Shown piece by piece: positions 17,603 to 26,946 of a DNA stretch of 40,682 bases. Each line of letters begins with the position of its first letter. Position 1 is the first letter of the stretch. This DNA is from an uncultured Candidatus Saccharibacteria bacterium. GTDB taxonomy: Bacteria > Patescibacteriota > Saccharimonadia > Saccharimonadales > Saccharimonadaceae. The notes below the pieces were generated by a model. The model was given only the letters and a program-made list of their open reading frames with translations. It made no database searches and was not told the origin of the DNA. The stretch spans positions 1 to 40,682 of the forward strand of contig CAMZAW010000003.1 in assembly GCA_947304335.1 (NCBI GenBank), in the 5' to 3' direction. The translations under genes were made by a program, and so were the position numbers.

Positions 17603-19399
17603 CTAATTTACGTTTGGAATTTTGAACGCACTCACGTCGCCATCCTGCGGCACATACGCTTGCGGTTGTGGCTGAGCCACTGGAGCCGCTACCTCTGGAG
17701 CAACTGGAACTTCCGGCACAACCATTGGTTCTGGTGTAGGTTCCATCACTGGAGTAACTGGCTGTTCAACAACTGGCACAGCTGGAACCTCTGGCATGGT
17801 CGGAACCTCAGGCACCGCCTCCATTACTGGAGATTCTTGCATTACTGGCGCTACGATTTCCTCCGCCGTCGGAGCCACATCCATATTAACTGGTGGGGTT
17901 GGTGGAGGAGTCAAAATTTCATCTGCTGCTGGCGCGTAATTAATTACTGGCACACCATTAATTTCTGGTTCAACTGGAGCGACTGGCGCGCTCGTGGTTG
18001 CTGGATTCGCAGCATTACCACCTTGCTCAGCCAAAGCCTCTTCAAGCATCTGGCCATAGCGTTCCATATCTTCGGCACCCTCAAATTTTTCTTCTTCAAC
18101 AGGATGAGCATTGGCGAATTCTACTGCCGATTCGTTTGGCGCAACGGTCGCACCTTCAATACCAAAGTTTTCCTCTGGCGCATTAACTACCGGATCGGCT
18201 TCAAGAGATACCGGAGCGGCATCTTCTGGATAAGAAGAAGCGACAAATTCATTTTCATCAACTAGGGCAGCTGGTTCATTTGGGTCATTATTTACAGCTT
18301 CAATCTCTTGCCCTAAAATGGTTGGCTCAGACAATTCTGCTGTCGATACTGGATCGACTTGTGTCTCAGGCATGGCCATCGGCTCAGGTTCAATCATTGG
18401 TTCTGACTCAAACGACAATTCCGGCACCGGTTCAACTGCTGGCTCCGGCATTGGTTGTGGCTCAAATGCTACTGGCTCAACTACTGGCTCAGCCACCGGT
18501 TCTGGCTCGGTTCCCTCTTCGACTTCGCCATCATGCAAAATATTCAGATCTTCTGAATTGCCATCAGAATGTGAACCTTTTGCTGGCTCAAACAACTCAT
18601 TTTCAGTATCAGACTTGATATGCATCGCTACTAATTGTTGGTTAGCACCAGCATCCATCAAATCAGACGAAATCTTCATCGTGTCAGAAGTGGTACGAGC
18701 ATTCGAGAAGCTTCCCGTTGCCGCCACGATACCAGTAAGAAGCGCCGTCGCCTCTTCCTTTTCAACTTTATCAACCATTGCAAACAATAATTTCGTCACC
18801 ATTTCCGAGATAGAGCTCGCACCCTGGTCACTCCATTCGATTTCACCAAATTTACCTGGCGCGCTTGTAGTCATATTCACGATTACGGCATCGTGCATGA
18901 TTCTGCCGTGCTCACGCAAGGCCGAGTCAAGATCAACGCCATTCGCGACATCAAGTGCCAACACTAGGTCAACGTTGTAGTCACCATACGAAAAATTAAG
19001 ATCATTATTCGATACTTTTACTCTGTATGGAGTAATGAAAATCTTCACGAAATCACCATCAACCTTGTAGCGCAAGTGATCGGCTTTTTCCTTGTTAAGA
19101 GCAATCACAAAGTCTTGCAAAACATCAGCCGTGCGCTCAAAGGTTTCACCTGGGCGCAAAAATTCCAAAGCATCAGGCGTTTTGCCAGAATAAATTGCGG
19201 TCGCAACTTTGCCAATTTTATCAAGGTAAATCGAAAGCGCGATTGCTGCTGCCATCTCATCAACAGACGGATTTTTCGACAAAGCAATCAGGATACTACG
19301 GGAATTGTTAATCTTGTCAATTATTTCACTCAAAACACCGTCCGGTTGTTTTGAAATCGGTTCCTGAGCTTGTAAATTTGTGTCGTTTTGTTCTGGCAT
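17603..19399 (-). CDS. DHH-family-like (NrnA-like) protein with lost catalytic motifs and a long Pro/Glu-rich C-terminal tail
   Basis: 598 aa; ASSISEMVTKL and GIVAATGSFSNARTTSDTMKISSDLMDAGA match DHH-family blocks; C-terminal ~330 aa rich in P, E, V. Confidence 0.75.
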   Translation of the reverse strand: MPEQNDTNLQAQEPISKQPDGVLSEIIDKINNSRSILIALSKNPSVDEMAAAIALSIYLDKIGKVATAIYSGKTPDALEFLRPGETFERTADVLQDFVIALNKEKADHLRYKVDGDFVKIFITPYRVKVSNNDLNFSYGDYNVDLVLALDVANGVDLDSALREHGRIMHDAVIVNMTTSAPGKFGEIEWSDQGASSISEMVTKLLFAMVDKVEKEEATALLTGIVAATGSFSNARTTSDTMKISSDLMDAGANQQLVAMHIKSDTENELFEPAKGSHSDGNSEDLNILHDGEVEEGTEPEPVAEPVVEPVAFEPQPMPEPAVEPVPELSFESEPMIEPEPMAMPETQVDPVSTAELSEPTILGQEIEAVNNDPNEPAALVDENEFVASSYPEDAAPVSLEADPVVNAPEENFGIEGATVAPNESAVEFANAHPVEEEKFEGAEDMERYGQMLEEALAEQGGNAANPATTSAPVAPVEPEINGVPVINYAPAADEILTPPPTPPVNMDVAPTAEEIVAPVMQESPVMEAVPEVPTMPEVPAVPVVEQPVTPVMEPTPEPMVVPEVPVAPEVAAPVAQPQPQAYVPQDGDVSAFKIPNVN

Positions 19400-19427
19400 T
19401 TTTGTTTTTACCTTGTTACCCTATAAT

Positions 19428-19456
19428 ATATAGCATAAGCTCGATAGAAAGTCAAC
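19428..19456 (-). promoter_or_regulatory. Promoter for the DHH-like gene
   Basis: TTGACT (19456..19451), 17 bp, TATATA (19433..19428). Confidence 0.65.
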
Positions 19457-19466
19457 CCTAAAATCT

Positions 19467-19495
19467 TTACTTTTGCAGATAAATGCGTTATAATA
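19467..19495 (+). promoter_or_regulatory. Promoter for rpsT
   Basis: TTTACT (19467..19472), 17 bp, TATAAT (19490..19495). Confidence 0.7.
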
Positions 19496-19533
19496 TCCCG
19501 AAAGTTATTAATTTTTAATTCAATAGGAATAAA

Positions 19534-19893
19534 ATGCCGATTATTAAATCCGCCAAAAAGGCTGCTCGCCAAGCTGAAAAACGCACTGAGCACAACGTTG
19601 AGATCAAGAAAGCGATCAAAAGCGCTGTTAAGGCTTTCAAAGAAAAGCCAACTGCAGAAAATCTTTCTAAAGCTCAATCTGAATATGACAAAGCTGTCAA
19701 AAAAGATTTGTTAAAGAAAAACACTGCTGCTCGCCGCAAAGCTGCCCTTGCTAAAATCGCAAAAGAAGCCGGCGTCAAACCAGCTGCCAAAAAAGCTGCA
19801 AAGCCAGCCGCTAAACCAGCCGCCAAAGCTACTACAGCGAAGAAACCTGCAGCAAAAACGACTTCAGCAAAGAAAACGGCTGCAAAGAAGTAG
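19534..19893 (+). CDS. rpsT: 30S ribosomal protein bS20 with Ala/Lys/Pro-rich C-terminal extension
   Basis: MPIIKSAKKAARQAEKRTEHN...KSAVKAF...AAVRRK-like AARRKAALAKIAKEA, then PAAKKAAKPAAKPAAKATTAKKPAAKTTSAKKTAAKK. Confidence 0.88.
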   Translation: MPIIKSAKKAARQAEKRTEHNVEIKKAIKSAVKAFKEKPTAENLSKAQSEYDKAVKKDLLKKNTAARRKAALAKIAKEAGVKPAAKKAAKPAAKPAAKATTAKKPAAKTTSAKKTAAKK

Positions 19894-20437
19894 ATTTCAT
19901 AGCAATATCAAGTTTAGAGAGTTCGACAAGGACTCTCTTTTCTTTTGTTCCCTGCCTGAAAGAAAAATCCTTCAATGCCTGTGATACCAAAAGTCCCAAA
20001 AACATATATGGATCTTGCTCATTCTCGATTTGCTCTAGCATCTGCACGGCCTTTTTGCCGTTAGTTTTAGCTGTTTTAAAAATGTCAAACACTAACCCGG
20101 CGTTGATGTTTGCCGGCATCACAAATTCCTTGATTTCGATTTTGTCTTTAAGTGCCTTATAAGTTGTGGTGCGCTTATCGAGCTTAGTTTCAAACAAAAC
20201 CACCTCGTGCGGAGTGTTCAAATACTCAGGTAATTTCTCAAAAACTTCCTTATTCTCGCCAAGATCACGAATCAAAATTGCGCGCTTATCCGCAAAAAGC
20301 GAGCCGCCCATAAAAATGCTTGGCAAATCGGCTGACATCAGTTCTGGTCCGTCAATTACCTCATAATTCTCGCCGAGAACCTTTTTGATTTGCTCGTTAA
20401 TTTTGACTCTATCGTCTCCGTAATAAATCCTGATCAT
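19832..20437 (-). CDS. holA: DNA polymerase III delta subunit-like protein
   Basis: MIRIYYGDDRVKINEQIKKVL...LFADKRAILIRDLGENK...LPEYLNTPHEVVLFETKLDKRTTTYKAL. Start placed at the ATGA overlap with mutM. Confidence 0.75.
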   Translation of the reverse strand: MIRIYYGDDRVKINEQIKKVLGENYEVIDGPELMSADLPSIFMGGSLFADKRAILIRDLGENKEVFEKLPEYLNTPHEVVLFETKLDKRTTTYKALKDKIEIKEFVMPANINAGLVFDIFKTAKTNGKKAVQMLEQIENEQDPYMFLGLLVSQALKDFSFRQGTKEKRVLVELSKLDIAMKSTSLQPFSLLKSFLLQVSSL

Positions 20438-21270
20438 TTTTGGCACCTCTTGCAAATATGCGTTCCCCGCCCCGCTACTCTAATTTTAACAATTTTTTCG
20501 CCACAGCGCGGGCATGGTTTGCCTTCATTTCTAAAAACTTGCGCAAATTTCTCCAAATAATCGCCCTTAGTACCGTCCGCTTTTACGTAAGTTGCCATCG
20601 TTGAGCCGCCAGAGTTAATCGAAGTATCCATCACCTTGCGCGCACCTAGTAGAATCCGCTCAGTTTCCTCTAGGTTCAAACTACCCGCCCGGCGCTCCGG
20701 ATGAATGCCGGCATCAAATAGCGCCTCATCGGCATAAATATTACCTAGCCCACAGATGATGGTTTGGTCAAGAAGCACGGCTTTTACTACTGAATTTTTG
20801 TGACGTTGGAATTTATCATAGAGCTCCTCTTTCGTCATCACCCAAGGCTCTTTAGCAAGTTTCTTAATAAATCCGTCCTCTTCCACATCTTCAGTTTTCA
20901 AAATCTTGATAAACCCAAACTTACGCTGATCGTTAAAGAACAACTTGCCATCCTCAAACTCCAATATCACCCGCGTCTGTTTATTTGGCAGCTCCGCCAC
21001 AAAGTTATCACTCGGATGCCCGGCTGCGAATTGTTCGGTTCCCCGCCAAATCAACTGGCCCGTCATCCGGAGGTGAATCATCATCGAATTACCATTATCA
21101 AGGTCAATAATTAACGCTTTGCCGTACCGTCTCAGAGCCTTCACTACCCCTGTTTTTGGCACACCAATAAACGATTTTTCACACAAAACCTCAACCCGAA
21201 CAATTTTTTTGTTCAAGATAAATTTCGCAAGCCCACGCCGAATCGTCTCAACCTCAGGTAACTCCGGCAT
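20434..21270 (-). CDS. mutM: Formamidopyrimidine-DNA glycosylase (zinc finger retained)
   Basis: MPELPEVETIRRGL, GLGNIYADEALF, CPRCGEKIVKIRVAGRGTHICKRCQK. Confidence 0.97.
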   Translation of the reverse strand: MPELPEVETIRRGLAKFILNKKIVRVEVLCEKSFIGVPKTGVVKALRRYGKALIIDLDNGNSMMIHLRMTGQLIWRGTEQFAAGHPSDNFVAELPNKQTRVILEFEDGKLFFNDQRKFGFIKILKTEDVEEDGFIKKLAKEPWVMTKEELYDKFQRHKNSVVKAVLLDQTIICGLGNIYADEALFDAGIHPERRAGSLNLEETERILLGARKVMDTSINSGGSTMATYVKADGTKGDYLEKFAQVFRNEGKPCPRCGEKIVKIRVAGRGTHICKRCQK

Positions 21271-22220
21271 TACTCCTCCAACAGTTTACAGATTAAAGCA
21301 ATAATCAAATCTTTTTCCGATGGGTCCGACTCCGCAATAAGAAGCGTCAAAGCCGTGAGCGCGCGGTCTGAAATCTTAGTTTCGCCGTTCTCCGTTAAAT
21401 GACAATCGTTCATCGTCAAAAACACGATAAAAAGCAGTGCACCAATCCGTTTGTTACCGTCCTTAAATGGCTTATTTTTAACGATAGAATAAAGCAAATT
21501 TGCTGCCTTTTCTGCCACTGTTTCTCCCGCCATTTTGTCGCCAAAATCTAGCTTTTCGTTCTTCAAAGCACCAAACTTTTCGTCCGCACCTAAGTTTTCA
21601 CGTAGTTGCTTAATAATCTTCGTGCATTCTTCAGTATTCAAAAACTTTATCGCACGTTTACCCGAACCAAAGGTAATGTGACCTTCGTCATATTCTTTAA
21701 GTGCCTTAAAGCTTGGGCTATACTTTGAGATTACTTCTAAAATTCCTTTGGCCTCCGCCTCAGAAAGCTCGCTCACAGCCGTTAAGCGCCGCACAATACT
21801 CAGCGTCCCCTCAATCGCGCGTAGCTTCTCGGCATCAAGCTCTTTCAAGCGTCGCTCATTAATCGCCGCACCATCCACCACATAAGACTTCAAAACCTTG
21901 GTAGCCCAAATACGAAAATCCGTAGCTTTGCGCGAGTTCACGCGGTAACCCACCGAAATAATCGCATCCAAATTATACTTTTTAACCTCACGTTTTACCT
22001 GGCGATTCCCTTCCATGCGAACTTGTGCATTTTTTGCACATGTTGCTTTTTCATCTAGCTCGCCCTCTCTGTAAATATTATTCAAGTGTCTGTTAATCAC
22101 CGATCGATCCACGCCAAAAAGCTGCGAAATCTGCTCTTCCGTGGCCCACAAAGTTTCGCCATCGATATTAAAAACTACTTCACCCTCGTGAATTTTGTAA
22201 ATCTCAAGACCGTTGTTCAT
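21270..22220 (-). CDS. RhuM-like N-terminus fused to Fic/Doc domain
   Basis: LWATEEQISQLFGVDRSVINRHLNNIYREGEL (RhuM) and KPFKDGNKRIGALLFIVFL (Fic-like core). Confidence 0.88.
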   Translation of the reverse strand: MNNGLEIYKIHEGEVVFNIDGETLWATEEQISQLFGVDRSVINRHLNNIYREGELDEKATCAKNAQVRMEGNRQVKREVKKYNLDAIISVGYRVNSRKATDFRIWATKVLKSYVVDGAAINERRLKELDAEKLRAIEGTLSIVRRLTAVSELSEAEAKGILEVISKYSPSFKALKEYDEGHITFGSGKRAIKFLNTEECTKIIKQLRENLGADEKFGALKNEKLDFGDKMAGETVAEKAANLLYSIVKNKPFKDGNKRIGALLFIVFLTMNDCHLTENGETKISDRALTALTLLIAESDPSEKDLIIALICKLLEE

Positions 22221-24565
22221 TAAAGCTCGCCCCAGTTCTGCCCAACCGTTACATCTACCGCCAGTTTCACATTGAGTTCTGGCGCCACCGCCTCCATTGT
22301 GTCCTTCAAGACCTTTGAAACTTCATCCTTTATCGCCTCATCACATTCTACAATTAACGAATCATGTACTTGCATAATCAAACTCGCGCCCTTTGGCAAT
22401 TTGGCATCCACTGCCGCCATTGCGCGCTTCATCAAATCAGCTTCGGTTCCCTGAATTGGCATGTTCTGAGCTGCGCGTTCAGCTGCCGCGCGTACCAAGA
22501 AATTAGCAGACTTTACATCTGGAGTTGGACGACGACGACCAAAGAAGGTTTCAACATAGCCCATCTCGCGCGCTTGCTTCAAGATCTCATCAAGTTTCTT
22601 GCGGATTGGCGCACGAAGCTCAAAATACTTGTCGATAAAGGCCTTGGCCTCTGACACACTCATATCTGCCGCGTCTGCCAAACCCTTTGCGCTCATACCA
22701 TAAAGAACGCCAAAGTTAATCACCTTAGCTGCACGACGCTGCTTCTTAGTTACCTCGTCAAATGGCACCTTAAAGGCCTCGGACGCCGTCTTGGTATGAA
22801 TATCAATTCCCGAATTAAAGTCATCAATCAGCTTTTGGTCGCCAGATAAAGCCGCCGCAAGCCTAAGCTCAAACTGCGAATAATCTGCTGAAACGAGCAC
22901 CTTACCAGCCGGCGCTACAAAACCAGTCCTAATACGTTTCCCTTCTTCAGTACGCACCGGAATATTTTGCAGATTCGGATTAAGAGACGAGAGCCGTCCG
23001 GTCGCCGTCACATTTTGGGTAAACGTGGTGTGAATTCTATCCTCTGAATCGGCCAGTTCCGGCATCGGCAAAATGTAGGTAGAAAGTAGCTTAGCCGCCT
23101 CACGATACTCCATTAACTTCGGAATCAAAGGGTGCAGATCCTTCAGTTTATCGAGCTCTTTTGCCCCAGTCGAATACCCACGCGAAGTCTTCTTAATTCC
23201 CTTGGTAGGTAGGCCCAACTTATCAAACAATACTTCCGAAAGTTGCACTGGCGAATTCACGTTGAAGTCTACACCAGCCATCAACTGCACTTCGCGTTCT
23301 TTACGAGCCACTTCATTCGTATATTCGTTCTTTAAATCATCAAAGTATTTGCGGTCGATCAGCATGCCCTTCTTTTCCATTTTGAAAAGAATCGGGATGA
23401 GCGGCAAGTCAAATTGAACAAATATTTTATACAGCTCTGGCCTCTGTTCGAAGGCCGATTTTTGGCGCCAATACTCTTTTTCGATACTTTCTTGTTCAAA
23501 ATCTCGAGCCAAAGGATCCAGCAAAAAGTGACCTTGGTTTAGGTCCCAAAACTCGGCACCCATCAAAATTTTGGTCGCGATTTTGCTATCACTATGCATC
23601 AAAGCTTTAATGTCCCAGTCTACAATTAAATCTTTCGGCAAAGGCTTTACTTCCACTTCTTCTACCGGCTCTGGCGCGGTTGGCAAATCCATAGTACTGT
23701 ATTTTCTAACCAGTGAATTAAACTCAAAACGTTTTAACCCGGCAATCATCTTGGCCTGATCCATCTTAAACTCTGGCACATCGGCTAATTTAACTGGCGC
23801 ATCAAACATAATCTTAGCGAGTTTCAAAGACATATAAGCCGATTCCCTGCCCTCAATAAGTTTCTTGGCAATCGAACCACCAATCTCATCAATATGCTCA
23901 TAAATTCCATCTAGAGTTCCGTAATCATTGAGCAGCTTAACCGCAGTCTTCTCGCCAATACCCGGCACGCCCGGGATATTATCAGAAGCATCACCTTTGA
24001 GCGCCTTCATATCAAGAAATTGTGACTTCAAAATACCATATTTAGCCTCAACTTCAGCCACATCAATCTCTTCGATATTCGAAAAGCCTTTCAAAATGCG
24101 CCACATTCTAGTGTTTTCATCCACAATCTGCAGCATATCAAGATCAGAAGATATAATATATGTCTCGTATTCGCACTTGCCGTCACTGCCCATTACGTTG
24201 TCAGCCTGCAAGCTAAGCGTGCCAATAATATCATCGGCCTCGTAGTTATCTAGCTCAATAAAAGTCCAGCCTAAGCTGTCAATTAACTCTTTCAAAAGTG
24301 GGATTTGCGCATAAAAATCATCACCTGGTTTTACGCGGCCAGCCTTATATTCTGGATAAATCTCACGACGTTTAGCACCCGAAGTATGGGAATCCCAGGC
24401 CACTACCACCTGATTTGGCGACAATTTACTCACGATTTCCATTGCGATTGCCGCAAAACCATAGATACCACCGGTTGGTGTACCATCAGACAAACTCAGC
24501 GCTCCCATCGCGTAATATCCGCGATAAAACACCGATTTGCCATCAATTATTACCAACCTTTTCAT
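22220..24565 (-). CDS. polA: DNA polymerase I
   Basis: 5'-3' exonuclease domain (GDASDNIPGVPGIGEKTA) and family A polymerase motifs (SADYSQFELRLAAALS, RRAAKVINFGVLYGMS, QVHDSLIVEC). Confidence 0.96.
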   Translation of the reverse strand: MKRLVIIDGKSVFYRGYYAMGALSLSDGTPTGGIYGFAAIAMEIVSKLSPNQVVVAWDSHTSGAKRREIYPEYKAGRVKPGDDFYAQIPLLKELIDSLGWTFIELDNYEADDIIGTLSLQADNVMGSDGKCEYETYIISSDLDMLQIVDENTRMWRILKGFSNIEEIDVAEVEAKYGILKSQFLDMKALKGDASDNIPGVPGIGEKTAVKLLNDYGTLDGIYEHIDEIGGSIAKKLIEGRESAYMSLKLAKIMFDAPVKLADVPEFKMDQAKMIAGLKRFEFNSLVRKYSTMDLPTAPEPVEEVEVKPLPKDLIVDWDIKALMHSDSKIATKILMGAEFWDLNQGHFLLDPLARDFEQESIEKEYWRQKSAFEQRPELYKIFVQFDLPLIPILFKMEKKGMLIDRKYFDDLKNEYTNEVARKEREVQLMAGVDFNVNSPVQLSEVLFDKLGLPTKGIKKTSRGYSTGAKELDKLKDLHPLIPKLMEYREAAKLLSTYILPMPELADSEDRIHTTFTQNVTATGRLSSLNPNLQNIPVRTEEGKRIRTGFVAPAGKVLVSADYSQFELRLAAALSGDQKLIDDFNSGIDIHTKTASEAFKVPFDEVTKKQRRAAKVINFGVLYGMSAKGLADAADMSVSEAKAFIDKYFELRAPIRKKLDEILKQAREMGYVETFFGRRRPTPDVKSANFLVRAAAERAAQNMPIQGTEADLMKRAMAAVDAKLPKGASLIMQVHDSLIVECDEAIKDEVSKVLKDTMEAVAPELNVKLAVDVTVGQNWGEL

Positions 24566-24588
24566 AACTTAATTATAGCATGAGGCAT

Positions 24589-24614
24589 CAAAAAAGAGCC
24601 CCGTAGGGCTCTTA
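24589..24614 (-). terminator. Terminator after 24618..25037
   Basis: AAGAGCCC-TACG-GGGCTCTTTTTTG on the minus strand. Confidence 0.8.
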
Positions 24615-24617
24615 ATC

Positions 24618-25037
24618 TTACTTATCAAAGTATCCGAGAACTTTTTCACCAAACTCAAGCTCAGCCTTGATCTCGTCTTTGCTCATGCCAGCATAGCGTT
24701 CACGAAAAGCCTTCAGTTTTTTGAAAAACTCTGCTTTATTCTCGTGCTCGGTCAGAGCGGATTCGATATCAGCCTCCGAAATGTCACTAAAGCCAATACC
24801 TGCTTCTGGTTTTACTTCTTTAAAAGTGATTCCGGCGATGTCATCCATCTCTTTTTTAACGGCTTCGCCGCCAACAATCAAAATAGCATCAACAATTTCT
24901 TTAATAGCAAAGTTCACCTTAGTTGGGATAAAAGCCTTTTTCTCAGATTTTGGAGCCGGCTTTTCGCCATTTAAGGCGTTGCTCAAAGCTTCTTTCTTGC
25001 CGCTAAGTTTTTCTTCTTTCACTGCATCGTCGCTCAT
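24618..25037 (-). CDS. Hypothetical protein, 139 aa
   Basis: Start/stop overlap with the 25037..25348 gene; terminator follows. Confidence 0.6.
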   Translation of the reverse strand: MSDDAVKEEKLSGKKEALSNALNGEKPAPKSEKKAFIPTKVNFAIKEIVDAILIVGGEAVKKEMDDIAGITFKEVKPEAGIGFSDISEADIESALTEHENKAEFFKKLKAFRERYAGMSKDEIKAELEFGEKVLGYFDK

Positions 25038-25348
25038 TATTTGGCCTCCAAATAAATCTTTTTAAATTCACTCATTGCGTAATCTACAGTTGCGTTAATA
25101 TCAAAATTGGCCGCAGCGAGCATCTTATCTAGACTTTCGCGAGTAAACTTATTGTCTCTGGTGTAGTACTCGAGCATATCCAAATCCTTGAGTGGCAACG
25201 TGCCCAAAATCGCAGTGTGGATTTCTGCTCTTACTCTTTCTAACAATTTGGCGTGCGCTTCAGCGCTATCTTCCAGGCCTTTTTCAGAAAGCAATTCGGA
25301 CACAAAAACATCCAAATCCTTCTTTTTCTCACCCTCTGGTTGTTCCAT
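25037..25348 (-). CDS. Hypothetical protein, 103 aa
   Basis: ORF with GGAAGGG SD-like sequence before ATG; paired with the downstream ORF. Confidence 0.6.
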   Translation of the reverse strand: MEQPEGEKKKDLDVFVSELLSEKGLEDSAEAHAKLLERVRAEIHTAILGTLPLKDLDMLEYYTRDNKFTRESLDKMLAAANFDINATVDYAMSEFKKIYLEAK

Positions 25349-25420
25349 TTGCCCTTCCTTTTTTTAATGCATTAAAACTTAACCTAATAGTATAACACTT
25401 ATGCTTTTAGGTCAAGATAA

Positions 25421-25987
25421 CTAAAACTCAATTTCAGCCAAAATTTCATCGACACGATCCTGGAGATCTTTAATCGTGCCATTATTAAGCGCATAATAAT
25501 CTGCTGCCACAATCGGGCCGCCTTTTTCTAGATTCTCAATTTCGCTACGATCACGTTCGCGAATAGCTGCCGTGTCGAAGGCGCGTCCTGGACGCTTTGC
25601 TACGCGGTCATAACGTAATTTCTTATCAACTACTACAGCTAGGAAGGTCAAACACTTTGGAAATTCCTTCTTGAGGATTTTATACTCTGTCCACGTGTAA
25701 ACGCCATCAAGCACAATACGCTTTTGGCCAGCGGCGATGAGGTCTTTGGCTTCAGCAATTGCTTGCTTTACAACCCAGTCTTTGCCCTCAGTCTCGCGAA
25801 TCATCTCACGGAACTTTTTCTCGCTTTCGCCATCTTCCGTGCGAATAATTCCCCGCTTTTCCATTTCCTTATAAATCATACCGCCAAAATACACTCTTGG
25901 ATAACCCTTGCTGGTCAAATGATCAACCACTACGGACTTACCGCTACCACTCATCCCCACCACTGCAATAATCTTTACGTTTTCCAT
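25421..25987 (-). CDS. P-loop kinase, dephospho-CoA kinase-like
   Basis: AVVGMSGSGKSVVVDHLTSKGYPRVYFGGMIYKEM; DGVYTWTEYKILKKEFP. Confidence 0.7.
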   Translation of the reverse strand: MENVKIIAVVGMSGSGKSVVVDHLTSKGYPRVYFGGMIYKEMEKRGIIRTEDGESEKKFREMIRETEGKDWVVKQAIAEAKDLIAAGQKRIVLDGVYTWTEYKILKKEFPKCLTFLAVVVDKKLRYDRVAKRPGRAFDTAAIRERDRSEIENLEKGGPIVAADYYALNNGTIKDLQDRVDEILAEIEF

Positions 25988-26005
25988 ATTTACCAGTATA
26001 TCATT

Positions 26006-26935
26006 TTATAAATTAATAATCACTTTTAAATACTGTTTTGCTTTTTTTATTTCAATTTCATTCACATTTTCAAAAAGCTTGTATTCGCCCTCAGCCTGAA
26101 TCTCCACCCTGGCCGGCTCAGTAAATTTCAAAACATCCCTTTTCGTAGTTTTGCCTGGCACCCGGTGCAAAATACTCTTTGCCATCAAATTCGCTAATCT
26201 AAAGAAGTTGGTTAGTCGTCCAGTGCCACTCCAAAAGTTCTCAGATCCAAGAAACCACGTTCCGCCCTTCATCACCTTGGCCATTAAGCGACCATTTACT
26301 GCGGTGTAATCAGATGTCTTCTTTGGTTGCAAATTACCATTCAGACTAAACTCAGGCAAAAACACCTTTTTATGGCGATTCTTAAAATACCAGCCTGCCA
26401 GCTGCGGGTACGAACGCCAAGAGCTTTTGTGCCCTTTTTGCAAATGCTTCCGTACCTTTTTATTATCGAAAAGTTCCGTAGCCTCAGCCATCATGCCAAT
26501 CGTGACATAGCAAGTCGCAAACCTAAAATGTTCGCCGTCCACCATAATCTCTAGCGGCCACAATTTAGCCGCTTTACTGCTAAACACGTCCTTCAGCTTT
26601 TTCGTCTTCAGCGTACGCGCCAAATCGTTAAAATTGCCATACGGCAGCACCGCGAGCGTTGCATCTTTTGACGCTGTCAAAATACTATTTGCCGCAATCG
26701 CAGCCGTCGCATCACCGCCCACAGCCAAAAGCAAATCGCCATCGCGGATCACCTTAGCAAGTTGTGCTACGTTATCTTCTATATTAGTGCGCTTAACTTC
26801 ATACTTCCCCACCATCACGCCATTTAGGCCCATTTTATGCATAGCAGCCGGGTCGGACAAAACATCCAAAACTTCAGCCTTAACATCCTTAAAGCGTGAT
26901 GAACGCAGATTGTAAACGATTAGTACTCTGCGCAT
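26006..26935 (-). CDS. Diacylglycerol/lipid kinase family protein
   Basis: GDLLLAVGGDATAAIAANSIL (GGDGT-like) and AVLPYGNFNDLARTL (GT.NDfAR-like). Confidence 0.72.
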   Translation of the reverse strand: MRRVLIVYNLRSSRFKDVKAEVLDVLSDPAAMHKMGLNGVMVGKYEVKRTNIEDNVAQLAKVIRDGDLLLAVGGDATAAIAANSILTASKDATLAVLPYGNFNDLARTLKTKKLKDVFSSKAAKLWPLEIMVDGEHFRFATCYVTIGMMAEATELFDNKKVRKHLQKGHKSSWRSYPQLAGWYFKNRHKKVFLPEFSLNGNLQPKKTSDYTAVNGRLMAKVMKGGTWFLGSENFWSGTGRLTNFFRLANLMAKSILHRVPGKTTKRDVLKFTEPARVEIQAEGEYKLFENVNEIEIKKAKQYLKVIINL

Positions 26936-26946
26936 TTTATGAATCC

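Noticed and set aside
17585-18980. Plus-strand ORFs of 226, 112 and 220 aa opposite the DHH-like gene
   Set aside because: Compositionally biased mirror images of the Pro/Glu-rich tail; no independent signals.
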